Assembly: GCA_934589675.1 (NCBI GenBank) | Contig: CAKTOF010000010.1 | Span: 1-64,000, forward strand | Reading direction: 5' to 3' | Origin: an uncultured Oscillospiraceae bacterium | GTDB lineage: Bacteria; Bacillota; Clostridia; Oscillospirales; Oscillospiraceae | Length of the DNA stretch: 64,000 nt | In this document: piece after piece, positions 49,695-59,000 of the stretch | How positions within the stretch are numbered: the first letter of the stretch is position 1 | Layout of the letters: each line of letters begins with the position of its first letter | The notes under the pieces: model-generated | Seen by the model: only the letters and a program-made list of their open reading frames with translations | Database searches by the model: none | What the model was told of the DNA's origin: nothing | Program-made: the position numbers and the translations under genes

Positions 49695-50216
49695 ATGAAT
49701 TCCAATCACAACGCGGTGAAAAAGCTCACCGTCACGGCCATGCTGCTGGCGATGAACATTGCGCTCAGCTCGTTCGGCGTGCCCGTTCCGGGCGGCCATC
49801 TCTATCTCAACGACATCGTCATCTGCACGGCGTCCATTCTTTTGGGGCCGTGGTGCGCGTTTGTCGTCGGCGGCGTCGGCGCGTTTCTGGGCGACGCGCT
49901 GTTCTATCCGACGCCGATGTTCGTCTCGCTCGTGACGCACGGCCTTCAGGCCGTCGTCATCTCGCTGTGCGCGCACCGGCTGTTCGGGCAGAAGAAGCTC
50001 GCCGCGGCCGTCGTCGGCGTGAGCATCGGCGCGGTCATCATGGTCGTGGGCTATTCGCTCGGCCGCGCGTTCATCTACTCCACGCCGGAGTACGCGATCT
50101 TGAAGCTCCCGTTCCAGATCCTGCAGGCCGCCGTCGGCGCGGTCGTGGGCGTCATTTTGTGCTTCCCGTGCCGCTTAAGCCGCGCCTACGCGAAGCTCAT
50201 GGGCGAGACCGCTTAA
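49695..50216 (+). CDS. ECF transporter S component, possibly for vitamin B6 or a precursor
   Basis: 173 residues, about five to six membrane helices. KKLTVTAMLLAMNIALSSFG, GGHLYLNDIVICTASILLGP and GVGAFLGDALFYPTPMFVSL are typical of small S components that bind one vitamin each. No energising genes are on this strand, but EcfT and EcfA-type genes are convergent just downstream and could serve it. The substrate is inferred only from the divergent MocR regulator. Confidence 0.75.
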   Translation: MNSNHNAVKKLTVTAMLLAMNIALSSFGVPVPGGHLYLNDIVICTASILLGPWCAFVVGGVGAFLGDALFYPTPMFVSLVTHGLQAVVISLCAHRLFGQKKLAAAVVGVSIGAVIMVVGYSLGRAFIYSTPEYAILKLPFQILQAAVGAVVGVILCFPCRLSRAYAKLMGETA

Positions 50217-50225
50217 CGAAAAGTG

Positions 50226-50263
50226 CAAAAATCCGCCGTCCCGGCCGGGACGGCGGATTTTTT
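50226..50263. terminator. Bidirectional terminator between ECF S gene and cobalamin operon
   Basis: AAAAATCCGCCGTCCCGG and its complement form a perfect palindrome (50226-50263) with T-runs on both sides; it ends both convergent units. Confidence 0.9.
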
Positions 50264-52652
50264 ATGCGATGCGGTAGTTTCGCTTCACGCGCTCGAGCTT
50301 TTCAAGCATCGGCACGCCGAGCAGCCACAGGAAGATGGCGGTGGAGACGGCCTGCACAAGGTCCATGGGAAGGCCGGAGAGATAATACGCGGCGACGGCC
50401 TGCCAGGTGAGCGTGCGCTGGGCGATGAGCGCGCTGGCGGGGTTCATGATGCCGCCGAAGATCAAAATGGCGGAGAGGAAGCCGAAAAGGCTCAGCCCCG
50501 CGCGCGACCGGCCAAGCAGCCCCATCCGCGCGAGCGCGCCGGCGAGCAGGCCGATGAGCCCCATGGCGAACATCTGCCACGGCGTCCACGGTCCCTGCCC
50601 GAACAGCACGTTCGACGTGAGCATCGTGACCGCCCCGACGAGGAAGCCCGCCTCGCCGCCGAGCGCGACGCCGGAGACGACAACGAGCGCGATGACGGGC
50701 TTGCACTGCGGAAGCCACGCCAGCGCCGCGCGTCCCGCCACGCCGAGCGCGCACAGCGCCGCGAGCAGCGCAAGCTCGCTCGCCTGCGGCCGCCGCCCCT
50801 CGAGCGCGAGGAAAAACGGCGCCATGCACGCAAGCAGGACGAGCAGCGACGTCACAAGATACTTCCGCTCGCCGAACAGATGCATCCCGGCCACGATAAT
50901 GAGCGGCACGAGCAGCAGCGACAAAAGCATGAGAAGGACCGTCCTGCGCGGGAGATGATTTGCAAAGAGCTTCGGCCGCGCGGCCGGCGCTTTTTTTGCG
51001 GGCGGCGCAGGCGGGACGGGAATGTCCGGCTCGTCCGGCGGCGCGGGCGGCTCGGCGCCGCAGCAGGCGATGAGGTCGTCCGCCGTGACGGCTCCGGGCG
51101 CGAGGCCGCGCGCCATGCGGCTGGCCGCCGTGGTGTAGAAGCTGTTGCCGGAGAAAAATTCGCGCGGCGGCGCGTCGGAGACGACCGCGCCGTCGAACAC
51201 GAGCGCGCAGCGGTCGGCGCACGCGCCGGCAAACTCAAGGTCGTGGCTCACGAGCACGACGGCGCGGCCGGCGTCGGCAAGACGCCGCAGCAGCGCGGCC
51301 AGCTCGCGCTTGAAGCGCGCGTCAAGCCCCTTGGTCGGCTCGTCGAGCAGCAGGATGTCCGGATCCTGCAAAAGCAGCTTCGCCAGCGCGGCGCGCTGCT
51401 GCTCGCCGCCGGACAGATCGTACGGGTGGCGGCCGAGCAGACCCTGAAGGCCGCAGAAGCGGACGGCGCGGGAGAGCTCGTCCGCGCCGCGCTGTCGCGG
51501 CAGGGCAAATTCCAGATCCTCGCGCACGGTCATTTTGACAAAAAGCGCCTTCGGATCCTGCGGCAGCGCCGCGGCGCGGCCGGCCGTGTCCGCACTGCCG
51601 CGCCACGGGCGCAGGCGGCCGGAGAGCAGGCCGAGCGCCGTGCTCTTGCCCGCGCCGTTTCCGCCGAGGATGGCCAATATTTCGCCGCGCCGGACGATGA
51701 GATCCAGCCCGCGCAGCACGTCCGGCGCGTCTTTTTCATAGCGGAACCAGACGCCGTTCAGGCGGGCCGCCGTCTCGCCCGGCGCGCGCTCCGGCGCGGG
51801 CGGGACGGGCAGAAGCGGCGACGACTCCGCCGCTGCTTTCAGCCACGCGCGCCCCTCCTGCACGGTGAGCGGGCAGCGCTCGCCGCACCCGACCGCGCAG
51901 GCGACCTGCATGGGCACGGGCATGGCCTCGAACATCCGGTGGCCGAGCGTGCGAAGCTGCAAGCCGACCTCGCGCGGCGCGCCGTCGCAGACGAGCGTTC
52001 CGCCGTCGAGCAGGATGAGCCGGTCAGCCAGCGGCAGCACGTCGCCGAGGCGGTGCTCCGTCATCAGCACCGTCGTGCCGAGCTCGCGGTGGATGCGCCC
52101 GACGGTGGCGAGAAAGTCCGCCGCCGCAATGGGGTCAAGCTGGCTCGTCGGCTCGTCGAGGATGAGCACGTCCGGCCCCATGGCCATGACGGATGCAAGG
52201 TTCAATAGCTGCTTCTGCCCGCCGGAAAGACTCGATGTCTCGCGGTGGAACAAGTCCTCCATGCCGAAAAAGCCGGCCATTTCCGCCACGCGCGCGCGGA
52301 TGATCCCGTTCGGCAGGCCGAGGCTCTCAAGGCCGAAGGCCAGCTCGTGGTAGACCTTGTCCGTGACGAGCTGCGCGTCCGGATCCTGCCGGACAAAGCC
52401 GACGGCGGCGCTCTGCGCGCGCGCGTCCACGGAGTCGATGGGGCGGCCGAGCACGCGCACCTCACCCGTGCGCGTCCCGCCGGGCGCGACGGCGGAGCGG
52501 AACTGGCGCAGCAGCGTCGATTTGCCGCACCCGCTCGGCCCGGCGAGCACGGTGAAGCTGCCGGAGTCGACGCACAGCGACAGGTGCGAGAGCGCGGGCG
52601 CGGCCGCGCCGGGATAGGTGAAGCTCAGATCGCGGACTGCAAGCGCTTCCAC
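50262..52652 (-). CDS. EcfA-EcfA-S fusion of a predicted corrinoid ECF importer
   Basis: 796 residues in one chain. The first ATPase (about 1-275) has Walker A GPSGCGKST, signature LSGGQKQ and Walker B VLILDEPTSQLD. The second (about 300-520) has GGNGAGKST, LSGGEQQR and ILLLDEPTKGLD. A Pro/Ala-rich linker leads to a membrane part (about 595-796, about six helices; GEAGFLVGAVTMLTSNVLFG, LAGALARMGLLG) that looks like an S component. The start is GTG at 52652 after AAAGGAGG, overlapping the ecfT end by 28 bases. It is the last gene of the riboswitch-headed operon, so B12 or a precursor is the inferred cargo. Confidence 0.82.
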   Translation of the reverse strand: MEALAVRDLSFTYPGAAAPALSHLSLCVDSGSFTVLAGPSGCGKSTLLRQFRSAVAPGGTRTGEVRVLGRPIDSVDARAQSAAVGFVRQDPDAQLVTDKVYHELAFGLESLGLPNGIIRARVAEMAGFFGMEDLFHRETSSLSGGQKQLLNLASVMAMGPDVLILDEPTSQLDPIAAADFLATVGRIHRELGTTVLMTEHRLGDVLPLADRLILLDGGTLVCDGAPREVGLQLRTLGHRMFEAMPVPMQVACAVGCGERCPLTVQEGRAWLKAAAESSPLLPVPPAPERAPGETAARLNGVWFRYEKDAPDVLRGLDLIVRRGEILAILGGNGAGKSTALGLLSGRLRPWRGSADTAGRAAALPQDPKALFVKMTVREDLEFALPRQRGADELSRAVRFCGLQGLLGRHPYDLSGGEQQRAALAKLLLQDPDILLLDEPTKGLDARFKRELAALLRRLADAGRAVVLVSHDLEFAGACADRCALVFDGAVVSDAPPREFFSGNSFYTTAASRMARGLAPGAVTADDLIACCGAEPPAPPDEPDIPVPPAPPAKKAPAARPKLFANHLPRRTVLLMLLSLLLVPLIIVAGMHLFGERKYLVTSLLVLLACMAPFFLALEGRRPQASELALLAALCALGVAGRAALAWLPQCKPVIALVVVSGVALGGEAGFLVGAVTMLTSNVLFGQGPWTPWQMFAMGLIGLLAGALARMGLLGRSRAGLSLFGFLSAILIFGGIMNPASALIAQRTLTWQAVAAYYLSGLPMDLVQAVSTAIFLWLLGVPMLEKLERVKRNYRIA

Positions 52653-53515
52653 TGCCGCGCCTCCTTTCCGGAAAGATATGCCGGCCAGAAGCAGAGCGCG
52701 CCGAAGACGAGCAGCGCGGCTGCGCCGGGCAGTCCGGGCGCGGCCGCCCGGACGGTGGGGTAGAACCGAAAATCCAGCGCGCCGAGCCACGCGCCGAGCG
52801 CGGTGAGCCCCGTACAGGCAAGCGCGAGGGCGAGCCCCGCGCCGTCGCGCCGGTCGAAGCGGTAGATGGAAAACGCCGTCCGTCCCGGCAGGCCGTAGCC
52901 GCGGCAGCGCATGCTCGCCGCCGTCTCCGCCCCGCTCTCAAGCGCCCAGGTAAGCAGCGCGGAGAACTCCGTCAGCGCAAGGCACCACCGGGCGCGCAGC
53001 CCCTCCGGCCGGCCGGAGAGCGACCGCTGCGCCTGCGAGATGCGCTTTGCCTGGAGCGCGAGCCGCGGCACAAAGCGAAGCGCCATGGATAAAAGCAGCC
53101 CGAGCGCCGGCGCGGCGCGGCCGAACAGAAAGACGAGCTTGTCGTCCGTCAGGACGGCGTTTACGCACGAAAACCACAAAAGCGCGGCCGCCAGCAGCGC
53201 GCCCGTGAAGGCGCCGTACCAGATCGACTCCGCCGTGAGCGGGTTGCCGCCGGGGAGATAGGTCAGGATCGTCGCGCCCTCGTGGGTGAACAGCGGGTTC
53301 AAAACGGCAGAAAAGAGCGCGAGCGGCAGCACAAAGCGCAGCGCAAAGCGCCCCGTGCGGCGGCCGGACAGGCACGCGCTGTACACGGCCGCGCCGGCGA
53401 GGCTCAGCGCCGTGCAGGCCGGATGGCGCAAAAGCATGGTCAGCGTGATGACGCAGGCGAAATACGCCGCGTTCACGGCCGGGTGGTATCCGGAAAATGC
53501 GTCGCGCCGCGCCAT
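52625..53515 (-). CDS. ecfT: EcfT, transmembrane coupling protein
   Basis: 296 residues with about six membrane helices. ALRFVPRLALQAKRISQAQR and ASMRCRGYGLPGR contain the short coupling helices; the second has the Ala-Arg-Gly motif that docks into the two ATPases. It couples ATP hydrolysis to toppling of the S component. The ATG at 53515 follows GGGAGC. It sits between the DUF4430 lipoprotein and the ATPase fusion. Confidence 0.85.
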   Translation of the reverse strand: MARRDAFSGYHPAVNAAYFACVITLTMLLRHPACTALSLAGAAVYSACLSGRRTGRFALRFVLPLALFSAVLNPLFTHEGATILTYLPGGNPLTAESIWYGAFTGALLAAALLWFSCVNAVLTDDKLVFLFGRAAPALGLLLSMALRFVPRLALQAKRISQAQRSLSGRPEGLRARWCLALTEFSALLTWALESGAETAASMRCRGYGLPGRTAFSIYRFDRRDGAGLALALACTGLTALGAWLGALDFRFYPTVRAAAPGLPGAAALLVFGALCFWPAYLSGKEARQWKRLQSAI

Positions 53516-53536
53516 GGCTCCCGCTCCCTTCAAGGC

Positions 53537-54058
53537 TTATTCGACCGTGTCGCCGACGTCGGCGCCAAGGTCGCAGGTGTAGACCCACTCGATCGTGTCG
53601 CCGTCCGCGACGGTGACGTCCGAGCAGCTGTAATTCGGAAATTCTCCGTTCACGCGGAACATCCAGCCGGACAGGCTGCCGCAGTCGAACTCGTAGAGAT
53701 TGCCGATGCCCTCGATATACGCGGCGTTCGTGCCGGGCGTGCGGGAAAATTCCATCTGGATCTTGTTATCCTGCGTCACGCGGAGCAGGACGTCGAACAC
53801 GCTCTCGCCGCTCTCGATGGACACTGCCGTCGGCGCGAGCAGGACGCCGCTTTCCGGGACAAGCTCGCGCTTGTCGGGGTCGAGATCGTCGAGCCGGTCC
53901 AGCAGCGTCTGGCACGAGATGGAGATCGTGCACGTCGGCTCGTCTGCGGCGAGGGCAGGGACGCTGTCGGGCAGCGCGATCTCCGCCCGCGCGGCGCAGC
54001 CGGTGAGCAGAAGCGCAAGCGCGAGAAAAAGGACGAGAATTCTTGTTTTTCGGAGCAA
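53537..54058 (-). CDS. Lipoprotein with DUF4430 (transcobalamin C-terminal-like) domain
   Basis: 173 residues. The signal peptide ends in LLTGC, a lipobox, so the protein is tethered to the outer face of the membrane. Residues about 80-170 match DUF4430: SGESVFDVLLRVTQDNKIQM, then LYEFDCGSLSGWMFRVNGEF and the closing DGDTIEWVYTCDLG. This domain is related to the C-terminal beta-domain of transcobalamin and intrinsic factor. It would hand cobalamin to the ECF importer encoded directly downstream. Confidence 0.8.
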   Translation of the reverse strand: MLRKTRILVLFLALALLLTGCAARAEIALPDSVPALAADEPTCTISISCQTLLDRLDDLDPDKRELVPESGVLLAPTAVSIESGESVFDVLLRVTQDNKIQMEFSRTPGTNAAYIEGIGNLYEFDCGSLSGWMFRVNGEFPNYSCSDVTVADGDTIEWVYTCDLGADVGDTVE

Positions 54059-54071
54059 GAAAGCTCCCTCC

Positions 54072-55607
54072 TCATATGAGATTGGCCAGCAGGAGCAGCG
54101 AGTAGAGCATCTCGGCCATCTCGCCGCGCGTCACAGCCTGCCGCGGCAGAATTTTCCCGCCGGACGGCGTCAGGATGCCGGACTGCACGCAGAACGCCAC
54201 GCTGGTCCGGGCATAGCTTGCGCAGGAGGCGGAGTCTGTATACCGCGAAAGCGCGCCTGCGTCCGCGCCGTCGGGGTTCAGCCCGCAGAGCTTCGCCGCG
54301 CGCGCGAGCATGGCGCAGGCCTCCTGCCGCGTGACGGTGCGCGTCGGGGAAAATGTCGTGTCCGTGATGCCGTTTACGATGCCGGAATGGTACGCCGCGC
54401 CGATGCTGCCGCCAAGGCGCGACGATTTGGACACGTCCGTGAACGGAAAGTCCGTCCGGCTGCCGAGGCCGAGCGCGCGGGCGGTGAGCGCGGCGAACTC
54501 CGCACGTGTGAGCGAGGCGTCGGGGTCAAAGCGCGCGGCGGTTTTGCCCGTCGTGATGCCGCGCGCGGCGAGGCAGAACACCGCGGCGCGGCAGCTGCGG
54601 CCGGAAAGGTCGGTGAACGCGGGCGATGCGGACGGCGCCGGGACGCGGACGGCGGGATCCTTGCCGGAAAGGCCGGATGCCTTCGGGACGTCGGTCATGG
54701 TGTAGAGCGCCGTTTTTCCGGAGCGCGCGCGCGCCATGGCGGCCTGCGCCAGAAGCGCCTGCTCGGTGGCCATCTGGTCCATTTTTCCGCCCACGATGTG
54801 CGCGTACCCGCCGGAGACGGCGAGGCGCGAAAGCGCGTCGGACGCGCTCTTGCCGGACTTCATGAACCGCGCGTCCGTGACGGACACGCTGAGCGAGCAG
54901 AGCGCGATGAGGACCTGCGCGGTGCTCTCGGCCGTCTCGGTGCCGTAGGCGGCGAAGCCGCCGGTATCAAGCTGGATGGCGCTGAGCGCCGCAAGGCCGG
55001 CGTCCACGGCCGCGGAGACGGACTTCTGCGCGCGGTAGGGCGCGAGCGCGCACAGCGCCATGGCCGTCATGTCCGCGTCGGCCGCGGAGCCGGTCAGCGC
55101 CCAGCCGCCGGCGGGCAGGGCGGCCGTTACGATGTGGTCGACGTACTTCTGCCGCGCGCTCTGCGTGCCGTAGCCGCCGGAGTCGAGCGCGAGCAGCGCG
55201 AACACCGCGCCGTTGAGTCCCTGCCGCGTGACGGCCGCGAAGTCTAAAAGCGGCGCGGTCAGGTCGAACCCGCCGACATCCCGCGCGTCGCGCCCGATGG
55301 CAGACAGGGCGAGGACGGCGCGGGCGTACTCCGTGTATTTCTGCGTGCTGAGCACGCCGCCGGCGTCGCAGACGGTGAGGGCGAGGCGGCGGTAATAGCC
55401 CTCAAAATACCCGTCCGGCACGCGCGCGCCCGCGCGGGCAAGGCCGATGACGGCCCACTCGCCGCCGACGGAGCCGAAGATGGGCGCGGGCGAAGCGGCC
55501 AGCACGGCGGCCGCCGCGTCCGTCCCGGCCGCCGAGACCGGGACGCACAGGGAAAAGACCAGCGCGAGCGCGAGCAGCGCGCCGAGCGCGCGTCTGAAAC
55601 CGTTCAT
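54072..55607 (-). CDS. Alpha/alpha-toroid protein with SLH domains
   Basis: 511 residues. A signal peptide is followed by helical repeats (about 30-300) of the terpenoid-cyclase/prenyltransferase toroid type (VFALLALDSGGYGTQSARQK, MTAMALCALAPYRAQKSVSA, LDTGGFAAYGTETAESTAQV). Then come SLH domains from about 330 (FDPDASLTRAEFAALTARAL and two more). It lacks enzyme motifs such as DXDD. The toroid is the fold of the N-terminal domain of transcobalamin and intrinsic factor, so binding of corrinoids at the wall is a reasonable reading given the operon. A terminator-like hairpin lies directly before its ribosome binding site. Confidence 0.75.
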   Translation of the reverse strand: MNGFRRALGALLALALVFSLCVPVSAAGTDAAAAVLAASPAPIFGSVGGEWAVIGLARAGARVPDGYFEGYYRRLALTVCDAGGVLSTQKYTEYARAVLALSAIGRDARDVGGFDLTAPLLDFAAVTRQGLNGAVFALLALDSGGYGTQSARQKYVDHIVTAALPAGGWALTGSAADADMTAMALCALAPYRAQKSVSAAVDAGLAALSAIQLDTGGFAAYGTETAESTAQVLIALCSLSVSVTDARFMKSGKSASDALSRLAVSGGYAHIVGGKMDQMATEQALLAQAAMARARSGKTALYTMTDVPKASGLSGKDPAVRVPAPSASPAFTDLSGRSCRAAVFCLAARGITTGKTAARFDPDASLTRAEFAALTARALGLGSRTDFPFTDVSKSSRLGGSIGAAYHSGIVNGITDTTFSPTRTVTRQEACAMLARAAKLCGLNPDGADAGALSRYTDSASCASYARTSVAFCVQSGILTPSGGKILPRQAVTRGEMAEMLYSLLLLANLI

Positions 55608-55612
55608 GGGAT

Positions 55613-55654
55613 CGCCTCCAAAAAAAGCGCCCGGCTGAACGGCAGCCGGGCGCT
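55613..55654 (-). terminator. Terminator whose T-run abuts a ribosome binding site
   Basis: On the minus strand AGCGCCCGGCTG pairs with CAGCCGGGCGCT (55654-55626), followed by seven T and at once GGAGGCG, the Shine-Dalgarno of the 54072-55607 gene. It splits the operon into a strong front part and an attenuated rear part, unless read through. A possible -10 (TATCAT, 55679-55684 on plus as ATGATA) lies upstream. Confidence 0.7.
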
Positions 55655-55712
55655 CTGAGAACTTGACTGCACAGAGCTATGATAGCATATTTCCGCACGT
55701 CGGGAAAGCGGG

Positions 55713-56000
55713 TTATTTTTCTCGCGCGGCTATCTCGGCGAGGTCGGGAAAGCGGGCGATGATCTCGCCGTATTTTTCCCGCTCGTGCGGGAGCGTGCAG
55801 GACGAGCAGTCCTTCACGCCGGAGGCGGTGTAGGTGAAATCGCCGCCGCAGCGGGAGCCGAGCGCGTAGAGCGGGCAGTAGCAGAACAGGCAGTTGAAGT
55901 CCTGCTCGGCCACGCCGTCGTGGCAGGGGAACGCCTCGCAGTCACGGTTGCAGAAAAACGAGAAGTGCTTGCCGTACCAGTACGCGTCGCGGACGCTCAT
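55713..56000 (-). CDS. Cysteine-rich small-domain protein
   Basis: 95 residues with ten cysteines: KHFSFFCNRDCEAFPCHDGV, NCLFCYCPLYALGSRCGGDF and GVKDCSSCTLPHEREKYGEI. This is the Cys-rich small domain (PF04071 type), a likely metal-binding module that often accompanies cobalamin genes. Its ATG overlaps the stop of the SLH gene (ATGA), so the two are translated together. A role in handling cobalt or corrinoids is inferred from family context. Confidence 0.8.
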   Translation of the reverse strand: MSVRDAYWYGKHFSFFCNRDCEAFPCHDGVAEQDFNCLFCYCPLYALGSRCGGDFTYTASGVKDCSSCTLPHEREKYGEIIARFPDLAEIAAREK

Positions 56001-59000
56001 TTCGCGTCCTTGCACAGGCGGTGCAGAATGGCGGCCGCCTCGCCGCGCGTGACGGCGCCGGCCGGGTCGATGCGGCCGTTTTCGCCGGCGAAGAGCCCGG
56101 CGTTGACGCACCAGGCCATAGCGGGCTTGGCGTAGTCGGAGATGGCGTCGTAGTCAGAATACTCGCGGATGACCATGCCGCCCTCGGTCGTGTCAATCCC
56201 GAGCAGCTTCGCCGCGCGGTAGAGCATGACGGCCAGCTGCTGGCGCGAGATGGGCGCGCCGGGGTGGAACGAGCCGTCGGCAAAGCCGAGCGCGACGCCG
56301 GTCTTCGCCGCCCACGCCGCGGCGGGCGCGCAGTAGCTGCCCTCGCGGATGTCCGTGAAGCCCTCACCCGCACTGGCCGGGCTGCCGGCGAGGCGATAGA
56401 GCACCGTCGCCAGCTGCCCGCGCGTGATGGCGCGCTCAGGCAGGAACTCCGTCTTGCTCACGCCGGAGAACAGCCCTTTCTCCGCCGCCCAGAGAATGTC
56501 CGTGCGGTAGAGGGAGGCAGCAATGTCGGTGAAGCGGTCGGAGGTGGTGGGCACCATGAAGCCCTCTTCCTTCGTCCAGTCATTCGTGAAGAACCAGACG
56601 ATCTCGTCGCCCGCGGCGATGGAGCACGAGGTCAGGCCGATGTTCGGAGCCGTGCCGTTGACCTTATAGAGCCAGCCGGAGTTATCGCCGGTCAAAAATT
56701 CGCCGAGCGTCGTGTCGCCCTTGGTGATGGAGCGGACATAGCCCGTCTCCGCGCCGACGTAGGTCAGGCCCGCGTCGTCGCATGCCTTGGTGAACGCATG
56801 ATAAACGGTCGAGCCGGATTTGACCGTGACGGCCGTGCGCGGGATCCAGTAGGAATCCGTGGCCTTGAGCGTGAAGTAGACCGTGATGGTCTGATCCGTG
56901 TCAGGTTCGGACGGCGCGACGACTTCACCCGCGCCCGTCGCGCGGCCCGGCGTGCGGGAGGCGGCGTTCAGGCTAAAATCGTAGATGTTGTACGCCTTGC
57001 CCGTCGCGGCGACCTGCGAGGCGGCGATGAGCGCGCGGAAGCCCTGCTCGGTGGCGATCTCGTTGCGCTTCGTGTTATCCAGATACCAGAACCCGGAGTT
57101 GTCGGCCAGCGCAAAGGACAACAGACCGTCGAGCGCGCTGACGCCGTTTTTCACAAAGCGGCTGTCCGTATCCGGATTGACGCCCGCGGCGCACAGGCCG
57201 ACGATGACCATAGCGCAGGAGTTGGCACTGGCGCTGCTGCCAAACGTACCGTCGTCCTTCATCTGCGAGGCGAGGTAATTCACGCCCTTTTCGATGGCGG
57301 CGTCGACGCGCGCGTCATCGCGGTAGAACGCAAGACCCGCGATGGCGTTGGCGGTCGTGTCAATCGTACCCCACTCGTCCCAGCTGCCGTCGTCCTTGTT
57401 CTGCGCGGCAAGAAGCGCGTCGACGAGCGCGGTCTCATAGTCCGTCGTGCCCTCGTAATCGCCCTGATTGTAGGCGGCGAGCGTGTAGGGGGCGCTCCAC
57501 GCGCTCGTGCTCTGCGTTATGCCGCTTAAACCGGTGATGGCGTTGACGGGCGTGTTGCTGTTGACGGGGTAGAGCTGCTGCGCGTCGATGCCGAGACCGC
57601 TGAGCGCAAGGATGGCCTTGCTGTAAGTCGTGTCAGTGGCCTTGCTGTCCTGAAGCGAGGCGATGGCGGTGTTGATGTAGGTCTGCTTCGCGCTGGCCGA
57701 CGTGGTGTTCGTCGTCGCTGTCGCGTAAGCAGCGTATGCCGCCATGTCCATAACGACCCATTCGTAGGCGGAATCCACATAGCTGTGGGCGATGGACTCC
57801 ATGAGCGCGTCAACAGGCGTTTTATCTGTAGAGGCGGGAACGGTGATCTGGAACGTCAGAGTATTGTTCTCCGGCATGGGGCCAGCGTCACATATTCCGT
57901 AGTTTTTGCACGTATCGGCATAATCGAATGTTGCGGTCAGTGTGACGACGGCGTCTCTCTGCCCATAGGCCGGACGGATGATCTTGTGCAGCTTGCCAGT
58001 AGAGGAACTTGTGCCGAGTGTCATTGTGACGGCGGGGTTGTTGGAGCTCCACGTGATCTCAACACCAAAGCTGCTGCCGGCGGGGAGTTTTAATGTACTT
58101 GTAACCTGATCGGCAGACTGCCCGTTCAAAATGGTGTCCAGTGTGACTTTTGCCATTTCCGCTGCGATCACCTCAGATTTGGTCTCGCTGTGCGTGTCGA
58201 TTTCAACACTGTAAGCGTTGACCCGATCGGAAAGCGAGCCGAGCGCGAGGTCGAACGAGATGTCGGCGTGGGTTTTCGTGTAACCGCTGGGGTACAGAAT
58301 GGTGCCGTCCGCCTCAAAGCCGCTGTTGCCGGTAAAGTCGCTCGGGAGCGAGGCGACGACGCCCGGGGCGGCCTCGTCGAGGATGGACTGCGCCTTCGTG
58401 AGAATGTTCACGTCGACGGCGACGGATTCGTAGGCATAGGAACCGCCGCTTTCTCCGCTGTATTCGGTGGGCTTGAGCGAATTCGTGTTCAACGCGGCTT
58501 TTGCGGCGTTCATGCGCGCAACGGCTTCATCCGCGGTCAGCGCAGGAACAGTGAAAGTAAACTCTTTTGTATCAGAAAGAGAGCCACAGGAAATTGTCGC
58601 GGTGAGCGTGACCTCGACGGCCTCAGTCGACTTTACGACCTTCCCTTTTTCGGAGATGGATGCGGGGTGAGAGGATGTCCAGACGATTGCGGTCTTGCCG
58701 CTCGCGCCGCGCGTGGGGAGAGTCAGGCTTTCACCATCGACGTAGGCGAGGGAAAGCGCGGCCTTGTCGGCGCTGACCAGCTCGGCACGCTCTTCGTCCG
58801 TGATGCTGCCCGCGACCGAGACGCGGCACCAGCCCGGGATCGCGCGCGAGCCGTTCGCCGGACCAGTGGCGGCGAGCAGGTAGTCGCCCGTGGTGTCGAT
58901 CGTCAGTGTGAACGCACCGTTTTCGTCTGTCGTCGTGGGCGGAATCGTCGTAGCGGCGCCGTTCGTGTCCAGTACGCTGACGGTCAGCCCGGAAACCGGC

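Noticed and set aside
50223..52208. Long plus-strand frame opposite the ECF ATPase fusion
   Set aside because: Arg/Ala-rich shadow of the ATPase gene; no ribosome binding site.
54072..55607. Terpenoid cyclase or prenyltransferase enzyme
   Set aside because: The toroid repeats lack the catalytic DXDD or zinc-binding residues; with SLH domains and a B12-regulated operon a binding role is more likely.
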